Origin: Meconema thalassinum
Lineage: Eukaryota > Arthropoda > Insecta > Orthoptera > Tettigoniidae
Assembly (NCBI GenBank): GCA_946902985.2
Contig: OX336388.2
Span: 130,264,346 to 130,328,345, forward strand
Direction: 5' to 3'
Length of the DNA stretch: 64,000 nucleotides
Both the position numbers and the translations under genes were made by a program. The notes under the pieces are model-generated. The model did no database searches. It worked only from the letters and a program-made list of their open reading frames with translations, and was not told the origin of the DNA. Position 1 is the stretch's first letter, and each line of letters begins with the position of its first letter. Shown here in pieces: positions 31,738 through 43,789 of the stretch.

Positions 31738-32915
31738 TATAGTGACTAGCGTTCTTGGCTGCCACCCCGGTGGTCCCGGTTCGATTCCCGACTCAGCCAA
31801 GAAATTTGGATTGTGATCTGAGGACTGGAATGGGCAGGCGCGGATCTAGAGTTTGGTTTTGGGGGGGGGGGGGGGTCAGAGAATCGATCTAGAGTTTGGC
31901 TTGGGGGGGGGTCAGAGAATCGAAATTGTTAAGAAAAATGGTATCACTAAAAACGCAATCACAAAATAACCAAACGTACAAAACCAGACCAATTTTTTTG
32001 CAAGCTTCATGGATAGAAATTTGATGCGTTTAGCACACCAAAAATATTCGTACAAATTGCAACGGCGTGTTTTGCGACTTTTACATCGAGCTTCGAGAAA
32101 AGGATCAAGGTACGTAACAGTTTCGGCAAGTCGAGTTGGTACCGACAAAGGAAGAAAGTCACAGCGTAAATTGCCAACCAAGCTTGCAGTTTGGACGTCG
32201 GCAAAAATTTTTGGTGCGAAAAAAGCCCCAGTTTCCTATCCGTGCATTACTGCACATTCATCGTGACATCACTATAAACATCGATTCGGTAATCACAAGG
32301 TTTGCTAAACAAAATAGACGAGTTGATTTTGTTGTATAACTAATAGTTTTTATACAAGAGGTTAGAAGTTGTAAATATGTACAGTTGTAACAGAACATAA
32401 TAATTCCAATAAAGATAATTCAGTATTGAATAAAATGAAAAAAAAAAAACCTGTTTTTCAGTTAAAATTCGTTAAGTTTTATTTGTCTGGTAATTGTGTT
32501 TTCGTTTTTTGAGTTTGCAAAAAAAGTTGGTCTCCGTTTGGGGGGGGGTCATGACCCCCGTGACCCCCCCCCCCCCTTGAATCCGCGCCTGGGAATGGGG
32601 TACACTCAGCCTTATGAGGCAAAACTGAGAAGAGAAGGGTTCGTTTCCCATCTGAACCAACTTGGAAGTGATTTTACGTGGTTTCTTCCCCAGAAGTGAT
32701 TTTCCGTGGTTTCTTCCCCCACCCCCCACTCCAGGCAAATGCTGGGATTGTTCCTATCTTAAAGCCACGGCCGCTCCCTTCCCAATTCTCACGTCAGTTT
32801 CAAATACAAACACTAGTGCAGCCATCACAAAATCGGACACATTTCACACACACACACCCAAGAACACGGGGCTACATGAGGCTACATGACCACGATGTCG
32901 CAAAGCCCTTAAGCG
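31738..32915 (+). mobile_element. tRNA-derived SINE, family B (copy 1), split by a hAT element
   Basis: The head (31738-31834) has a B box GGTTCGATTCCCGACTC and continues AGCCAAGAAATTTGGATTG. The rest (32600-32915) has ACACTCAGCCTTATGAGGC, CGTGGTTTCTTCCCC and the CGCAAAGCCC end. The two parts match the uninterrupted copies at 49052-49420 and 58930-59300. A short internal duplication (gaagtgattttacgtggtttc) is also present. Confidence 0.85.
31835..32591. mobile_element. Non-autonomous hAT-type element with perfect 8-bp target duplication
   Basis: The ends CAGGCGCGGAT and ATCCGCGCCTG are exact inverted repeats. GGAATGGG is repeated at 31827-31834 and 32592-32599. An 8-bp duplication and CAGG ends are hallmarks of hAT. 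The interior has G-runs, no recognisable transposase, and an AATAAAATG followed by 12 A near 32445, which looks like a captured retrotranscript end. Confidence 0.85.
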
Positions 32916-33257
32916 GAGATGTAAGGAGAAAACATACAAATATTACCCCCAAAAATTATTGCTTGATTTGACATACATTGGAGAACATTATCCCAAACTT
33001 TTGTTTCAAAATTCGATCTAAAAAAGTCATTTAAGAATTATAATCTGTTGGGCTGCAAATGAGCAAGAATCCTTTATGAAAACTTTACATTGAAATTTCT
33101 GAGTTAAACATTTTTAGCACTTGAGGTAAATTTTTCTCAAAATTTTCTGAATGGATATTAACAAAATTTTACACATTTGTACTCCAAAGTAGTGTGAAGA
33201 TTTTGATGGAACGGAATTTTAATATGATGCTTACAAAATATATTGTGCGTGAAAATA
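32916..33257. other. No feature recognised
   Basis: AT-rich intron sequence between a SINE and a LINE 3' end. Confidence 0.35.
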
Positions 33258-36250
33258 TCCATTTTCTTCTTCTTTTCCATCGTCTTTTCCCACTCAAGTG
33301 GGGTCGACGTTCTTGGCAAGTCTTCTCCATTTTCCTCGGTCCCATACGTCCTCTTCCCTTAGATGTTTCTTTCTCAAGTCTTCGCATATGCAGTCCCTCC
33401 ATCTTCTTCGTGGTCTTCCCCTTCCTCTGGCGCCTTCCACTACCATTTCTGTCTTTCGCTTGCCAACGTAAGTGTCGTCCGTTCTCATGACATGTCCATA
33501 TCACTGTAGTCTACTCTCTTGAACTTTCTTTGATATATCCGTCACTTTAACACTACCTCTTATTCTCTCGTTTCTGATTCTATCCTTTCTGGTGACGCCA
33601 CAAATCATTCTTAACATTTTCATTTCAGCCACATCCATTGCCGTACAATGTGCCTAATTCGGTGCCCATGTCTCTGCTTCATAAATCATTGCAGATCTCA
33701 CTACTGATTTATACACCATTCCTTTAGTCTTCAGATTTATTCTTCTATCACACAGTACACCTGATGCCCTTTTCCAGTTCATCCATCCTACCTGCACTCT
33801 ACGGGCTATTGTCATGTCTGAATTGCCATCACTGGACACAAATGATCCTAAGTACAGAGAGTTTAGTTTGGATGTATCGGAGACCCTCGCTAGCCCGCTC
33901 GCCCGCGGCGCGAGCCTGTCTCCCGCCAGGCACTTTGCCGTTATGCGGCGCTCGCGCGGCATTGAGTCATTGGGTATAGGAATTTGTACTTCAATGTGAT
34001 ACTTTACCAATTTTTTGACGAACTGACATACGGAGAGCGATTGTCAACTTATTTTCAACAAGATTCTGCCACTGCTCACACTGACGAAGCATCCATGACA
34101 GAATTGCGTCACATTTTTGGTACTAGGATTATAAGTCGGAACGTGTGGCCCCCACGAAGCCCAGATTTATCACCATGTGACTTTTATTTGTGGGGGACGC
34201 TTAAGAATAGAGTGTATGCGAGAAACCCTCCACTATAAATGAGCTTAAAGACTATATTACAGCTGAAATACAGTCAATCGGTGCTGATGAACTTCAGAGA
34301 GTACATGCCAGTTTCATAAAAAGGTGCCAGCGATGTGTAGCAGTGAATGGCGAACATTTACAGCACCAGCTGTGAACTAGGTAAGTACAAATTCCTATAC
34401 ATGTACTCAATGACTCAGTGCTACGCGGGCGAGCGGGGTAGCGAGGGTCTCCGATACATCCAAACTAAACTCTCTGTAGTTAAAGTTATCGACTTTCTTC
34501 AAGTCTTGGTCATCCAGCTGGATTGTTTCTTCTCCTTGTCCTCCTAGGCACATGTACTCCGTTTTCTTCCTATTGATTTTCATCCCTCTTTCTTCCAAAG
34601 CTTTTCTCCAGTCTCAGTTCCAGCTCATCCTTGTTGGTGCTACAGAACACAATATCATCAGCGAACATCTTACACCAGGGAGCTTGCTCTCTAACCGCTT
34701 CTGATATTACATCGATGACTAGATTGAAGATATATGGGCTCAACGCAGACCCTTGATGTAATCCAACTTGTGCTGGTATCCAGTCTGTTAGTCCTACACT
34801 GCTTCTCACCTGCATTCTGACACCATTATACATGTCCTGAATAAGACGTACATATTTCTCTGGCGCTTCTCTCTCTCTCTCATACACCTCCAGATTTCTT
34901 GCCGTGGCACTCTGTCATAGGCCTTTTCTAGGTCTATAAAGACCATGTGCAATTCCTTCTTCTCCCAATGTTTCTCTATAAGTTGCCGGAGTGCATAAAT
35001 AGCATCCATTGTTCCTCTCCACGGCATGAATCCGAACTGTTCATTCCCTATCACTGTTTCTTCTCGGAGCCGTCTTTCTATTATCTTCTCGCCATCAGTT
35101 TAATACCTCTATAGTTACTACAATCCTGAATGTCACCCTTCTCCTTGAATAAGGGGATTACTGTAGTATCCCTCCATTCATCCGGAATCCTTTCTTCCTG
35201 ATAAGTTATATCTTTTGCATCAAGTCCCAGAGCATATCCAACCCTTCCTCACCGAGACATCTCCAAGCTTCAACAGGGATTTCATCAGGACCTGGCGCTT
35301 TTCCGCTTTTCATTTTCTTCACAGCTGTTACCACTTCTTCTCTCGTTATACCCACTACCGTGTTCTGGGAGGGTACACGACCTTCAAAAATTGATCTTGG
35401 ATTTTCCTCATTGAGCAGGTGTTCAAAGTATTGCTCCCATCTTTCCTTAATACTGCTTTCCTCTTGGAGCACCATTCCCTCCTCATTCTTTATTTGTCTG
35501 ACGTGGGTAAAATCTTTTGTTGCCTTGTCTCGTGCTCTAGCTATTCTGAAAATCTCAGCACTCGTCTTAGTTGACTCCAAGTTCTCATAAACTTTATACC
35601 ATGCAGTTGCCTTTGCTTTTGCCACAGCCTTTTTAGCAGTTTTATTTGCCTGTCTGTAACTCTCTCTATCATTTTCCGAGCCAGATGCCTCCCATTGCTT
35701 TTTGGCACACCTTTTTGCTTTGATTGCATTTTGTACCTCATTGCTCCACCACCATGTCTCTCTGTCTTCTGGGGGTCCTTTTCCCGAAGTTTTGCCGAGC
35801 ACCTCTTCTCCTACTTTCCGGATGACACCACCATTTGTGTCCCACCACTTCTGTACTCCTTGCACTGGTAACACCTCTTGTAGAACCTTCACTTTGAAAT
35901 CACGTTTTAATTCTGGGTCCTTCAGACTCCACCATTCGATTCTTGGTAATGTCTGTTTTATTCTTCTATTGTTTGTACCACTGTACACCCAGTCTAGCAC
36001 TAACACTTGGTGTATTCTTTGAATACACGGTACCTGAGATATAATTTTTATTGCTCCTTGCATGTTCATTTCTTCCTTCCTCTTTGTCAAACACCAACAG
36101 TGATCTTCTGTTTTCTCCTTGATGGGCAAATCTCTTATGTCTTCATAAGTCTGTTGTAGATATATAACTTCTGTGACCCACCTAGCGTCATCTCGCAGCG
36201 AATCTCTGAAGCTCCTCAATTCTTCCTGGTGCTAGAGGACTTACTTATCC
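33258..36250 (-). pseudogene. RTE-like LINE, RT region, split by a mariner-family element
   Basis: Read from the right: a linker with WWSNEVQNAIKAKRCAKKQW (near 35740), then KMKSGKAPGPDEIPVEAWR (35230-35290), the start of the RT domain. Next come NEQFGFMPWRGTMDAIYALR and HMVFIDLEKAYDRVPRQEIW, then VGLHQGSALSPYIFNLVID and the active-site MFADDIVFC (34660). Then follow KKVDNFNY, a 622-bp insertion, and LGSFVSSDGNSDMTIARRVQ. The C-terminal part (GRPRRRWRDCICEDLRKK) ends near 33290. Breaks near 35060-35200, 34870 and 33640 disrupt the frame. No endonuclease domain remains beyond 36250. It ends in an A-rich GAAGAAG tail. Confidence 0.88.
33855..34476 (+). mobile_element. Mariner-family element, 622 bp, inserted in LINE RT
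   Basis: Inverted ends CAGAGAGTTTAGTTTGGATG and the continued GTATCGGAGACCCTCGC occur on both sides, with TA at 33853-33854 and 34477-34478. The interior encodes STYFQQDSATAHTDEASM, then NVWPPRSPDLSPCDFYLWG, the second catalytic D and the third acidic region (here D) of a mariner-type transposase, and a C-terminal part in another frame to 34375. The N-terminal half is missing. Removing the element and one TA restores the LINE frame as FNYLGSF. Confidence 0.9.
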
Positions 36251-36439
36251 ATTTGGCCACCAGATCCTGTTACCATCGCCAGCTATTTTCTCCTTGAGCA
36301 AGAGGACTACGTCTACTTCTTTACTCACCATGCTGCGCTAGTATCATCTGTTATCAACTCTTTGAAGACCGGCTCAGCAAGAGAAGATCAATTTTTTGTT
36401 TTAAAGTTGGTTATGTTTATATGTTCTCCTTTTGTTTCC
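36251..36439. other. Boundary sequence upstream of the RTE-like LINE
   Basis: No protein signal on either strand. It may be LINE-derived but I cannot show it. Confidence 0.3.
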
Positions 36440-39230
36440 TACCCCCCACTCTTTTTCCCTTCCTTGGACCCTCCGTGCTCCGTTGAGCAGGTCTCACTTC
36501 TCAGACGGCAGTTGACTCTATCAGTTAAGGCTCCTCTCGAGCCAGCTTCCTCAAACCAAGAGGCATACTCTCTTCTACGCCATGTTGGCAAAGTAGTTAT
36601 CGTCATACGGAACTTCGCCTTCAACATGAAATCAAGATAAGTTCCATCTTCAAGTTTTAACCTCATCTTCATGGTTTTAACTTTCACGTGCTTTTAACGA
36701 TATTTTTATAGACAGTGTGAGATTATTTATTTTGGGGCAAAAATCATTCTTCGTGGGATTTGCCATGTTGAGCTTTTGTTCGTACAAGCCAACCTTACTA
36801 GAAAAGAGCTTTTCTTAAGCTATTTAAATGAGAAATCTTCTCACTACGTGGGATATTATCTAATACCCGCTGTTTATAATTTACAAAGCAAGTTCCTCCG
36901 CTGGATTTACATTGGCCCCATTTTCTACTAAGATCGTCCTGGAACCTTCCAGATCTTGTACTCTATCTGCGAGTCTTGCCGTCAGGTATTTTTCACTCAC
37001 TTGTGAAAATAATATTTAAAATGAGGAATCTTCCTTACAAATTACTGCAATAGCTAACTTTCGTCCACCGTTGGGATGTTCTATGGCGCATTTAACTGTA
37101 ATCCACCATTTTCTCCAGCAATAGACTCTCGCCTACCTAGTGCAACCAGTTCTTTTCAGCATTGTAAAAACTTTCTTTCTCATAAACTTTAGTGTTTCTA
37201 TAGTGAACTTTGCATCCATCTTTATAGACTACAGTGATAACCAGTGCTTGCTCCACGTTTCTACCGCGCCGCGATCGTCCGTTTACATTAAATATGGCCA
37301 TGAACATTGATCCTATATCCCAATGATCTTTCCTCAACCTTCTACTAACCACCCATATTAATAAAATTGTAACTTTTCTATAAGGTGTCACTCACGAAGT
37401 GCCCTTCCAACTTTGCTAGTTTAACATTAATTAAATTCTTTATAATTACGTGTGTGACACACGATTTAAATTCACATTGTTCCTTTCCTATAATCAGGGA
37501 AAACAATTCCTTAAACTCTTAAGCGAGTCATGTTCAGGTTTCACGAAATGGAAACTGTCCCATTTGGCTAGTGATTCCTGCTCAAACTTGGGAAGTCTAA
37601 AACCTTCCTTTTAACTTTCTTCAGGTTTCACAGTAAGTGACCTGCCCTCTTTTGTATAATTCTCATATAGTAATTCTGTTTAAATATAAGAAGTTGTAGA
37701 AACTTCCATCTTATTCTTCATGTTTTTCTTATTGTTATTTTCGAAGTTGTCACTTTCTCTAGAACATTCTCTCAAGAATTTCTTAAAGTACACTCTTTGT
37801 ACTAAATTTAAATGTTTAAACTTTAATTACTACACATGTCTTTTTATTTTCTTATAAGGATTTTAGAAACATGTAAGGTTTCAAACCTCATAAATTGTCA
37901 ATTGCCTGGAGCAATCGTTTAATGTGAGGAGGTCTGCGACCCCATTTCTTAAAAAAGTTTAAATGAACTATGTTTGTCAAAATTATATTACATAATTGTT
38001 AATTTCCTCAAACTTCTTTGAATTGTTAAATAAATGAAGCGTTTCTTTTCGCTTTTTCATTTTCTAATACAAAGTTTAGGCAAAATCCTGTCTTCCTTGG
38101 CTCTCCCTACTCAATGCCATTAAAGTCATTAATAGGGCTTTCACCATTTGTTGCATTTGAGCAAGAACTCTTAATTTTCATCTCACTAAAGTTTCTATTA
38201 GCTTTAATAGCTAATTCTAATTGGCCAGTAAGGCAAGTAAAGCTCGCTAAGCCAGCTACCTGCTTGTGGAGACCCTCTCCGAAAACTTATGGTCAGTTTT
38301 CTAAAAGACAAGTGTTTCTTTTTGTCTAAACTTTTAGCCGGCTCCTCGCTGAGTAAAAGCTTAGCCATTTTCCAATGCAACCATTGGTTCATTTACCAAA
38401 ATTACTCCATAAGGTATAATCTTTTATCATTTACCTTCTTAGAGACACTTGGTCGCCTTTACCGGAACTCCTTAATTTTGGAAATTGAAAATACTAAACC
38501 TGAGTTAAATCATTGGCATTCTTCGAATTATTTTGCAAAAACGAATTTCTTTGAGCAGACATACAGTAAATTTGTTCCTCTCAGTCTTGCCAGACCATCA
38601 CTCTTCCCCATAGTAGTTTTATATATGCTTGAGAGGGATTATACGAAAGCCACTCTCTTGCAAACCGCCCAAGTTCTATCTGTGTTTCTCGTCAGCTTAG
38701 ACCAAGTCCTTACTCATTTTAGGTATCCGAAAGCGGATTTTCGGTGGCAACCACCTTTAAGTGTGTTTAAAGTTAAACTTATTAATTTTGTGGGACTCTC
38801 CTCCTATTTTTCTATCCTTTTTCTCCAATCCAAAATCTACTTCCTTTTCTTAATCATCTTCCCTTGGTGGGTGGGTTATTCCTCAGCTAATAAACTACCC
38901 AACACTCTATGTTGTGTTGTTACATGTTCCCCTAATATAACTTTGCAGTTCTTTATTTCGTTCGTTCCTTTTTTTTTCTTAAAGTTCAAAATTTCACAGG
39001 AAATCAGTGAAGTCCTTATCCAAAAATGTTCTGCATATAAATGTTTTGTTACTAACACAGATTTATTACGGTATATACAAGAAAATTGACACTCCATACA
39101 AAAATGTTGGAGAAAAGTGTACCGAAAAACAACAGTGTACAAAAGAACGTAAATGACGATAACTCTCTTGAAAGTTATAAAGAAATTCTCAAAAACTACA
39201 CAACGATGCCTACTATGCGTACTAAATTTC
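36440..39230 (-). other. Unassigned region with reverse-strand coding-like pieces
   Basis: On the minus strand 36687-36439 encodes an 82-residue piece with MRLKLEDGTYLDFMLKAK and WRRREYASWFEEAG, of polar, balanced composition, unlike chance AT-rich frames. Separate pieces near 37391-37137 (YNAEKNWLH end) and about 37010-36890 (LEGSRTILVENGANVNPAEE) have the same character. They could be a decayed LTR element or host-derived sequence. I recognise no protease, RT, integrase or long terminal repeats. The 266-residue plus-strand frame at 38289-39089 is hydrophobic and AT-driven and is probably not a gene. Confidence 0.35.
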
Positions 39231-39257
39231 AGTGAGATGTGATAAAAATTGTAGGAG

Positions 39258-39495
39258 TTAAACGTGTGTGAATTTCGTACTGTAAAACTGCCTTCGTCTC
39301 CTCTCCCCTTTAATCAGAATCGAATTTTTATGTTTTTTCAGTCGGTGAACTTTGAAGAACATTAAATTTCGATTACCAAGAGGCAACACTGAAAATTGCC
39401 TTCCCACACGATGAGAGTAGCCCCTAGAACAATCAACAACAACCACCACCACCACCACCACCACTGGCATATACGCACACACATTGATAACGTAC
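39258..39495. other. Intron start with a (CCA)n microsatellite
   Basis: Includes eight CAC/ACC repeats at 39441-39464. It lies directly downstream of the signal-peptide exon donor. Confidence 0.6.
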
Positions 39496-39547
39496 CTGAG
39501 GTCAATGCGAGGGAGGTGATAACGACCCAGACTTTCAGTTGAAGTCT
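39496..39547 (-). CDS. EGF-repeat secreted protein, signal-peptide exon
   Basis: A 52-bp exon with acceptor TTTGTTTCAG before 39547 and donor GTACG at 39495. It encodes RLQLKVWVVITSLALTSG: two basic residues, a hydrophobic core and a small-residue end, a classic signal peptide. It starts in phase 0 and ends in phase 1, so it joins the 30897-31046 exon as LTSGSAAGEGNACDG. There is no ATG in the exon, so the initiator lies in an upstream (higher-coordinate) exon not found here. It sends the protein to the secretory pathway. Confidence 0.75.
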
Positions 39548-39688
39548 CTGAAACAAAGAAATTTTATTTGTTTTAAATCATATAAACACTTTCATTTTTT
39601 GACACACGGGACCGTAATCCGCACGTCATATTGTTATACTGTACTTCTCTCTTTAGCAGGCAAACTAGTTTCACTACCACGCGTCTGG
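39548..39688. other. Upstream intron, no feature recognised
   Basis: Should hold the first intron of the EGF-repeat gene. No start-codon exon recognised. Confidence 0.3.
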
Positions 39689-39735
39689 GGCAGATGACCT
39701 CGTAGTTCCGCCCCTTAAAACAATAACTAACTCAC
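39689..39735 (+). repeat. Shared 3' tail module, copy 6
   Basis: GGGGCAGATGACCTCGTAG then TTCCGCCCCTTAAAACAATA and ACTAACTC. Nearly identical to the copy at 40020-40068. Confidence 0.85.
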
Positions 39736-40019
39736 TACCACGTGGCAGCTTCGTTAGAGGATCGATTACTACCAAGAATCAATGATAGCTCTGAAGCCAT
39801 TTTTCAGTGCAAAATGTTTTCTGCATCATAAGATGTGGCTTCTCGTATGCTCGTATTCTCCTGCCGATATCATAAATTTTATAACAATAAATAAATTTAA
39901 GGCCGCATGCCGAGATTACCAGTTGAATACTGCTGATTATCCTGTGTGAATGGTGATGGATGATAGGATGTATGACTGAGCTAGGATATTATAGAAAGGT
40001 CTGTGACATTTTGATTATT

Positions 40020-40068
40020 ATAGGGGCAGATGACCTCGAAGTTCCGCCCCTTAAAACAATAACTAACT
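40020..40068 (+). repeat. Shared 3' tail module, copy 7
   Basis: GGGGCAGATGACCTCGAAG then TTCCGCCCCTTAAAACAATA and ACTAACTG, followed by ATT repeats. Confidence 0.85.
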
Positions 40069-41317
40069 GATTATTATTATTATTATTGTTTTAATCATTA
40101 TTATTATCATTATTCGTGTGCCTTTTTCGTTAGTATTAGCATAATTAATTTACTCCTTATTTATCATCATAATTATTTTTGGTATTTCCAAAATTATCTC
40201 ATATGTAGGCCTACTCCGTGGTTCGCGAGTTTTATAATTTCCACACGAGTGTCTTAATTACCTTTATAGGCGAGCTGTATACGACTGTTTATGTGCGACG
40301 ATAATTATAACTATTTTATGTTCGTACATAAATATTCATAAATATCTGTCGAGAATTCGCCAGTTTTATGTACTGAACAGAGCGCATGGGACACAGAGAA
40401 TACCATGGCCTCCTCGAATACGCCACTATGACACTAGAAGCCACGCAGTGACATTTAAAATAGGGGGCCGTGGAACTCAGCGCAGGTGCGATGCTATCCT
40501 TACCTAATTGTTCACACAACTGTTTCTTGAGCTCTGATTGGTGGCAGAAACTGTATCATAATGAAAACTTGTACATTAATGAGCCTCATTATGGTACCGT
40601 TTTCTGATATAATAATGTTCACCTTTCGCCATGGTCGAACATAAAATAAATAAATAAATATTGTAAGTACAATAGAGCGTCAAAAATCCGGATTCAATTC
40701 CGGTGAAAAAGAAGGTTGAAGTGAATACATACATATTTCTCATTGGCCTGTTTGCCATCTCTTGACGAATGCAGTACATTTTCATTTGCCTGTTGGCACA
40801 GGCTAGAGTAAAATGTGGCCTTTCACCGATATCTCGGTCTCATTCATGGCTGTGATTTTATGCGAGCTACTGAGGTATGATTGGTGCTGAGTAATGGTAT
40901 TCAGGGCACAGGTAATGGCTGTGGATGCTGTGAAAGGTTCTACTTATAGGGTTAGTACTGCTGTTCTGACTCAGTGAGGAAAGCAATAGCCTATCAAAGT
41001 TCCAACGTTCACCACTAGGTATCATCGATATCTGGTAGCGAAAGTTGGAACTACTTGAAATTGAACGGAACTTGTAGCTCACCCTAATGGTGTCCGCTGG
41101 AAGCTGCTACAGACTCAGGCGAGACGAACATGCCCTCGGACACTCCCTGCACTAAATGTCATACGATAAATATATAATAAATAATAATCTTGCCTAGTGC
41201 GCTTCATTATAGTGCTGCTTTGAGGTTATGTGGTTATCTACCCACATAACCAAACGGCGGTACTTTTTTGAGGATCCAGCCTGCCTCCGGGCTGACTACC
41301 TAACAGACTGACAGCTC
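40069..41317. other. No gene recognised; a short SINE-like end at 41260-41300
   Basis: The stretch TTTTGAGGATCCAGCCTGCC with GGGCTGACTACCTAACAG resembles 59310-59350, so a short dispersed end is present. The remainder has no coding signal or clear repeat. Confidence 0.35.
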
Positions 41318-41400
41318 TTCAGTCGGTCAACACGATTTTGCCCAATGACTGAGCGGAGTACAAAGTATAAATATGTAAATACACTCCTGAAAAATATCAC
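41318..41400 (+). repeat. Dispersed repeat R80 copy
   Basis: AGCTCTTCAGTCGGTCAACA, TTTGCCCAATGACTGAGCGG, TATGTAAATACACTCCTGAA. Together with 29415-29505 it defines the full repeat of about 80 bp. Confidence 0.75.
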
Positions 41401-41859
41401 ATGTATAAGTTAATTATCACTAATTTATTTATTTATCGTACGACTAGCAACTGGATGAATTACAATACAGTATAATAAATGTATATATAAATAAGTAAAT
41501 CATATGTACAATATTTACATCACTAAAACATTGGTTGCGTTCGCATTCACAACGAGTTATCCAATTGTTGAAGCCAGTCGAGAAAGGGAGGTGCAGCAGA
41601 AACAACATCTTGTGGTGATCCAGCATACTTCTTCAGCGGGCGTTCTTGAATAATATGCTCTACACAGGGGCGGATTTAACTTTTTGGCGCCCCTAGGCAA
41701 AATTAAAATTGCCGGCCCCCTCCTCCCCCCCCCCCCCACACCATTTTTTATCTTTGTGTGTAAATTGAGTTTTAGTTAGTAAGGCAACCTATTAAAAACT
41801 CAAGTATATTTTTTTAACGTATAATTACATTTCATATGTAGGTATAACTTAAGATCTAG

Positions 41860-43278
41860 GTGTGCTAACAAAAATCTTTCTCCGTGCTTTTCTTTCAGCA
41901 AAAGTTTTGATAATATCGTCAAATTCGATATCTGACATTAATTCTGCTTCAATTGCCAATCAATACATTTGACAAACCAAACGATTCTGGCTTGTGGTTG
42001 AGCTCAATTATAGCCTAGTCTTGTATGGGCTTTAAGCATGAAAACGAGCGTTCGGCACTGCAGTTGGTAACTGCCGTGCAGTTCAACAAGCGGTAGGCTA
42101 TTTCAACATTTTGAAATACTCCTTGTAGATCATACTGTCGAATAAATTTTAATGTTTCTAAAGGTGGGTTATTATCAAATTTCTTTTACTTGGCATATTT
42201 TTGAAAGTGGTACAACTCGTTTATAAATATTTGTTCTATATCATTTGGAAAATATTCGTGTAATGTTGCCGCATGTTTCCTTAATTCAGGTTCATTCAAC
42301 GTACCAAATTCGATAAACGCGATATATTTTTGAAAAATTCTTCCATAATCCCATTTGTCCTTCAAATCTGTATAGAGTCTATCCAAAATTATATTGAAAG
42401 TATTTAGGCTACTCTGAAATTCTCTCTTCCACCTAGCTCAACATCATCTTCATACAATACATCAGACATTAATTTTCTTCGTTTCTTCCCACGAACGTCT
42501 TTTTCAAACTCCTGGGTGGTAGAAATTTTCCGCGCTATTTCTACATAAAGTTCAATATTTTTCCGAGCATTTTCTACAAAACCAACCAACTATTTGTACA
42601 AATCCAAAATATCTGAAATGCTGGTATCCATGGCTTGCAATATCTGACTTGTCGCATCGGATCGTTCAAGTAAAACAGACCAAGTTCTTAGCATAAATGC
42701 ACTTTTTAGTTGTTCCATATTATTCCGAAGGCCTGTAGTTTTATTTCGAACTATTGCTTTTTCGTTGGGGTTTTCTTCAAAAGCTGATAAAGCAATTTTA
42801 TTATTTCGTTCCAAAATTCAATCAGAACAGAAACCGCATCAGCACGTGCAGAACAACGAGTTATAGACAATGATTTTAGTTTGATTTTGAATCAGCAAAA
42901 TGTTGCAAAACAGACCATCTTTCTGTCTAATCAGATAAGAAATTATACAACTCCTGGACCAATAAAAAAAACTTCCTCGCTTCTGTACAACTTTCTGCAG
43001 CATGTGTACCAACCAAATTCTACGAATGTGCAGTGCATGGTGTGTACTCTGCGAGAGGATTGTTGTTTCTTATTCTTATGCACATAAAAACGTCAGTTCA
43101 TTGCATTTGGAAAATTGATTTCTTTCATTATTCAATTATTATATTGAGCAACTTACTTGTCGAAGGTTTTAAAAAATTATCAATTTTTGGCGTTTTAGCC
43201 AAGATTTTCTTGTTTTTGCGCCTTTTCATATGCTTGTTTTCTACATTGAGCACCACTTAATCTTTTACGCCCATCCAT
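41860..43278 (-). pseudogene. hAT transposase (ZMYM1-like/DUF4371 type), decayed
   Basis: The start MDGRKRLSGAQCRKQAYEKA is at 43278, followed by TPKIDNFLKPSTS in another frame. The middle has PCTAHS-NLVGTHAAES (near 43010) and SLSITRCSARADAVSVLIEF (near 42850). It continues with KTTGLRNNMEQLKSAFMLRT and SISDILDLYK. The C-terminal dimerisation motif VTNCSAERSFSCLKP is at 42035-42080, and the end is FAERKARRKIFVSTP. Stops and shifts occur throughout, and the catalytic first half is shortened. Assignment is by motif memory of the family. Confidence 0.8.
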
Positions 43279-43551
43279 TTTCAATTTTTAAACGAAAAAT
43301 GAATGGTTTGTGACGCGCCAAATTTTAGCTCTCTTATAATTCGAATTATAGACAGTTAACTGTAGTTCAATGTTGTGCAATCTATTAGATAAATTGACAA
43401 AAGAGATCAACATCAGAAAGACGTCAAGAGACTCGACAAAGAAGGTGAATAATAGTTTATAAGCAGGAAACAAAGACCAGTCTTCACAAAGAATTTGGTG
43501 TGGTTAGATAGACTAAACTCCAGCAATTAACAACTCGAATACTTGCAGAAA

Positions 43552-43707
43552 AATTTCTGTGAATGCCCTCGCACACAAGACGCACATATAGCAGTCCAGC
43601 TTTGTATGAAAGATAACCATACCGGAGAACAATTTCTGTGAACGCCATCGCACAAAAGATACATACATAGCAGTGTAGCTCTGTATGAAACATAACCGTA
43701 CCTGACC
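43552..43707. repeat. Direct duplication, about 79 bp, two diverged copies
   Basis: AATTTCTGTGAATGCCCTCG at 43552 and AATTTCTGTGAACGCCATCG at 43631, continuing through GCAGTCCAGCTTTGTATGAA and GCAGTGTAGCTCTGTATGAA. It lies in the 5' flank of the hAT transposase. Confidence 0.8.
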
Positions 43708-43789
43708 GAACCCAGTCTTCTGTTACAAACGTAACAAGGCTTTTCTAAGCCTCACATGAAGTAAATCCACACTGGACAGAGACCAATCA

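Noticed and set aside
32009..32339. Basic open frames in the interior of the hAT-type element
   Set aside because: No transposase motif is present and the frames are short and overlapping.
38289..39089. 266-residue open frame on the plus strand
   Set aside because: It is rich in F, L, S and I as expected from reversed AT-rich sequence, has no recognisable domain, and lies opposite coding-like pieces. Probably chance.
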